Positions 62,202-64,000 of a stretch of DNA of 64,000 nt are shown piece after piece. Within the stretch, counting starts at the first letter, position 1. Every line of letters starts with the position of its first letter. The notes below the pieces were generated by a model, which saw only the letters and a program-made list of their open reading frames with translations, made no database searches and was not told the DNA's origin. This DNA is from Agelaius tricolor (Eukaryota; Chordata; Aves; Passeriformes; Icteridae), in the NCBI GenBank assembly GCA_023055355.1, contig JALJCS010000001.1, positions 56,425,381-56,489,380 of the forward strand, given 5' to 3'. Made by a program: the position numbers and the translations under genes.

Positions 62202-64000
62202 GTACAAGAAAAAACATCACCAATATTTTTAGTCAACGTAAAAAAAAAAAGCAATTTTCAGTTTTGCTTATTTCTCACAATTCCTTTCAGTAATAAATAA
62301 CCATTCTTTTTTTAGTGAGCCCCTCATCTTAGTGCTAAGTGATGAGCAGCCAGCAAGAACTTGGAACACACAAATATTATATATGTTCTAAGTTTCTTCT
62401 GGCTTCATATATAGCCATATGGAGATATATATACACACATTCACACACACACATATATATGTGTGTGTGTATATATATATATATTTGTGTGTGTGTGCGC
62501 ATAAATGAAACACAGATATTAAAAATTACATTGTCTACAATATACTTTTGAGGAATCACCTCTCCAAGCTGCTAGACAAGAGAAGAGGAAAGCTTAAACA
62601 ACAAACAGCTCCTCTTCCAAATCTTTGCATTGTTGTCTACTCTCATCTTCCCAGTGATTTCCATGGAGGATGCACCCTTTTATTTCTTTGCCTACCAACT
62701 TTACTAAAAATTCTTTAATACTAAGGGGATTTTTACAAGCTCTTTACAAATAGGAGTGTTGCTGCCTATGTTATACAGGTGAGAACATGCAATCATGCTA
62801 AAGCTTGTTACAGTTTGGCTACTTTGAACACTTCAGGGCAGCTTTATTACTGTACTGTTAAGGACTGCAGCAGTGAATTCACAAACACAGCAACTACTGC
62901 CTTCATATTTTCCATCATCAATTGATTCAGAGAAGCAGAGTGAGAATTGGCTGTGTGCATCTAAGGCATGGTGCTTAGTGACCAGCTGAGTTTAAACCAA
63001 GACACTGGATTACAGGAGAGTCTCAGGGTGCTTCAGCTGCTTTAGTTCTGACCAGTCACCTAGGACAGTGAACAGGTCATTAGAAAATATCTTTCTTAGT
63101 TTTAAAATAACAAAGTTGTGCTAAGCTTTTCCTTCCCAGAACAAAAATAGCTTTTAATTTAAAATGAAGGGTTGGAAGTAGAATAGGGGATCTAGCTGTT
63201 TATAGCTTGCACCCCATACAAGATCTAACAAACATCTTGGTAGTGCTTAGGAAATGCTAACTAATAATTTCAAGATAAAGCATGAGTGGTATATTACTCT
63301 TAACTGTGGTTAGGATACTTTGACACTATACCACAAGTATTCCCTAATAATCCTAGCTAGGAAATATATAAGATATGTGGACAACATGCAGTAATTTAAC
63401 CTGTGTACTTCATAGCTCTGATTTCACAGATAAAATCTTACAGAACACCCCAGGGAAGTAAATGTAGAAATGAAGGTAAAATAATTGATGAAAATATTTT
63501 GCTGGTGAGGATGTGGACTGGTAATATTGTTCTTTCTGTGGACCTAATTCAAGTAACTAGCATTTGAGAACTCTTCAGGTCTGGATTATTTAAGACTTCT
63601 AATAACTATCATTATTCTTTAAATTGTTCTAAAAGCAATTTTTAATTTTTAAGTTGAAATTGAACATGCAGAAAAGCTGTGCAAACACTTCTCCATGTGA
63701 TGAAGTTGCCCTGAACATTTGAATCTGAATTTCCTTACAAAGTGTTGTAGGTTGACCCTGCTAGCAGCCAAACATCCACCCTCACTCCTCTCTTCTGAGA
63801 TGGTTAAAAATAGAAGGCAGACAAAAAGAATCATGGATCAAGATAATGACAGCTTAAATAGGGTAAGGAAAAGCTGCGCATGCAAGCAGGGAATGAGGAA
63901 CTTATTCCCTACTACCCAATCAGCAGGCAGATGTTTAGCTACTTTCCTGGAAAGCTCACCACGTGTTTCTTGGGAAGATGAGCACCATTACCATATTGCC
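62202..64000 (+). other. Intron downstream of window exon 41 (5' part only)
   Basis: AT-rich, with a TA/CA/TG microsatellite at 62423-62500. I see no further exon, RNA gene or transposon up to the window end. Confidence 0.75.
62423..62500. repeat. Compound TA/CA/TG microsatellite with palindromic core
   Basis: (TA)n, (CA)n, (TA)n, (TG)n, (TA)n and (TG)n follow one another. The core 62443-62470 is a perfect 28-bp palindrome: ten bases of AC repeat, eight of AT repeat and ten of GT repeat. Confidence 0.95.

Larger units (their letters stand above)
1..64000 (+). other. SYNE1: SYNE1 (nesprin-1) gene, internal segment: 41 rod-domain exons, both gene ends outside the window
   Basis: Nesprin-1 links the nuclear envelope to the cytoskeleton. 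The full-length protein has N-terminal actin-binding CH domains, a very long rod of spectrin repeats and a C-terminal KASH peptide that binds SUN proteins in the perinuclear space. Here only rod is present. Seen directly: 41 exons bounded by AG and GT (once GC) dinucleotides join into 3187 codons without a stop. Established: the translated segments agree closely, in order and throughout, with human nesprin-1 as I recall it, for example SPPPDMAQ, FRSTGQPWQPD and ELAQKIKGYQEQIASLN. SYNE2 is the alternative, but its sequence is much more distant. CR1 elements suggest an avian host. At roughly 105-110 residues per repeat, the window should hold about 29-30 repeats. Confidence 0.95.

Noticed and set aside
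1..64000. CRISPR arrays, operons, tRNA or rRNA genes, a second protein gene
   Set aside because: None seen. Intron-split vertebrate gene structure accounts for all the conserved coding sequence.

Overview
This window is an internal piece of a single vertebrate gene read left to right on the + strand: SYNE1, which encodes nesprin-1, the giant spectrin-repeat protein of the outer nuclear envelope. I identified it by joining exons by hand and comparing the resulting protein with the human nesprin-1 sequence as I remember it; no search was run. Two CR1 LINE 3' ends (41793-42081 on +, 58691-59003 on -) point to a bird, or less likely a non-avian reptile. Compact introns (mostly 0.2-3 kb) agree with a bird.

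Forty-one exons can be delimited with splice sites (914-1270 to 62007-62201). Joined, they give one uninterrupted frame of 9561 nt (3187 codons) with no stop. Of the 40 junctions, 35 fall between codons and 5 fall after the second base of a codon. Everything encoded is rod domain. The N-terminal calponin-homology pair and the C-terminal KASH segment lie outside the window. Window exon 23 (31991-34151, 2161 bp) is exceptional: it carries about 720 residues of spectrin repeats without an intron. Window exon 38 encodes a Ser/Pro/Glu-rich, non-helical linker inside the rod.

Layout: 1-1.3 kb is a CpG-rich island running into exon 1. 1.3-31 kb holds 22 small exons in AT-rich introns. 32-34.2 kb is the giant exon. 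34.3-50.5 kb holds exons 24-36. At 53.6-53.9 kb a second CpG island lies directly against exon 37. 55-62.2 kb holds exons 38-41, and the rest is intron.

Most noteworthy points: (i) the island at 53.6-53.9 kb looks like an internal promoter. An ATG there (53931) reads in frame into exon 37 through the same bases that form the splice acceptor of the long transcript, and a well-placed 31-codon upstream ORF precedes it. (ii) A roughly 90% identical copy of the last ~85 bp of exon 14, with its donor site, lies 4 kb downstream in the intron between exons 17 and 18, possibly with a decayed copy of part of exon 15. (iii) The intron after exon 35 has a GC donor. (iv) Exon 7 has two acceptors 12 nt apart, both in frame. 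(v) Two near-perfect short palindromes (38969-39013, 55899-55949) look like template-switch products. I saw no second gene, RNA gene, CRISPR array or intact mobile element.
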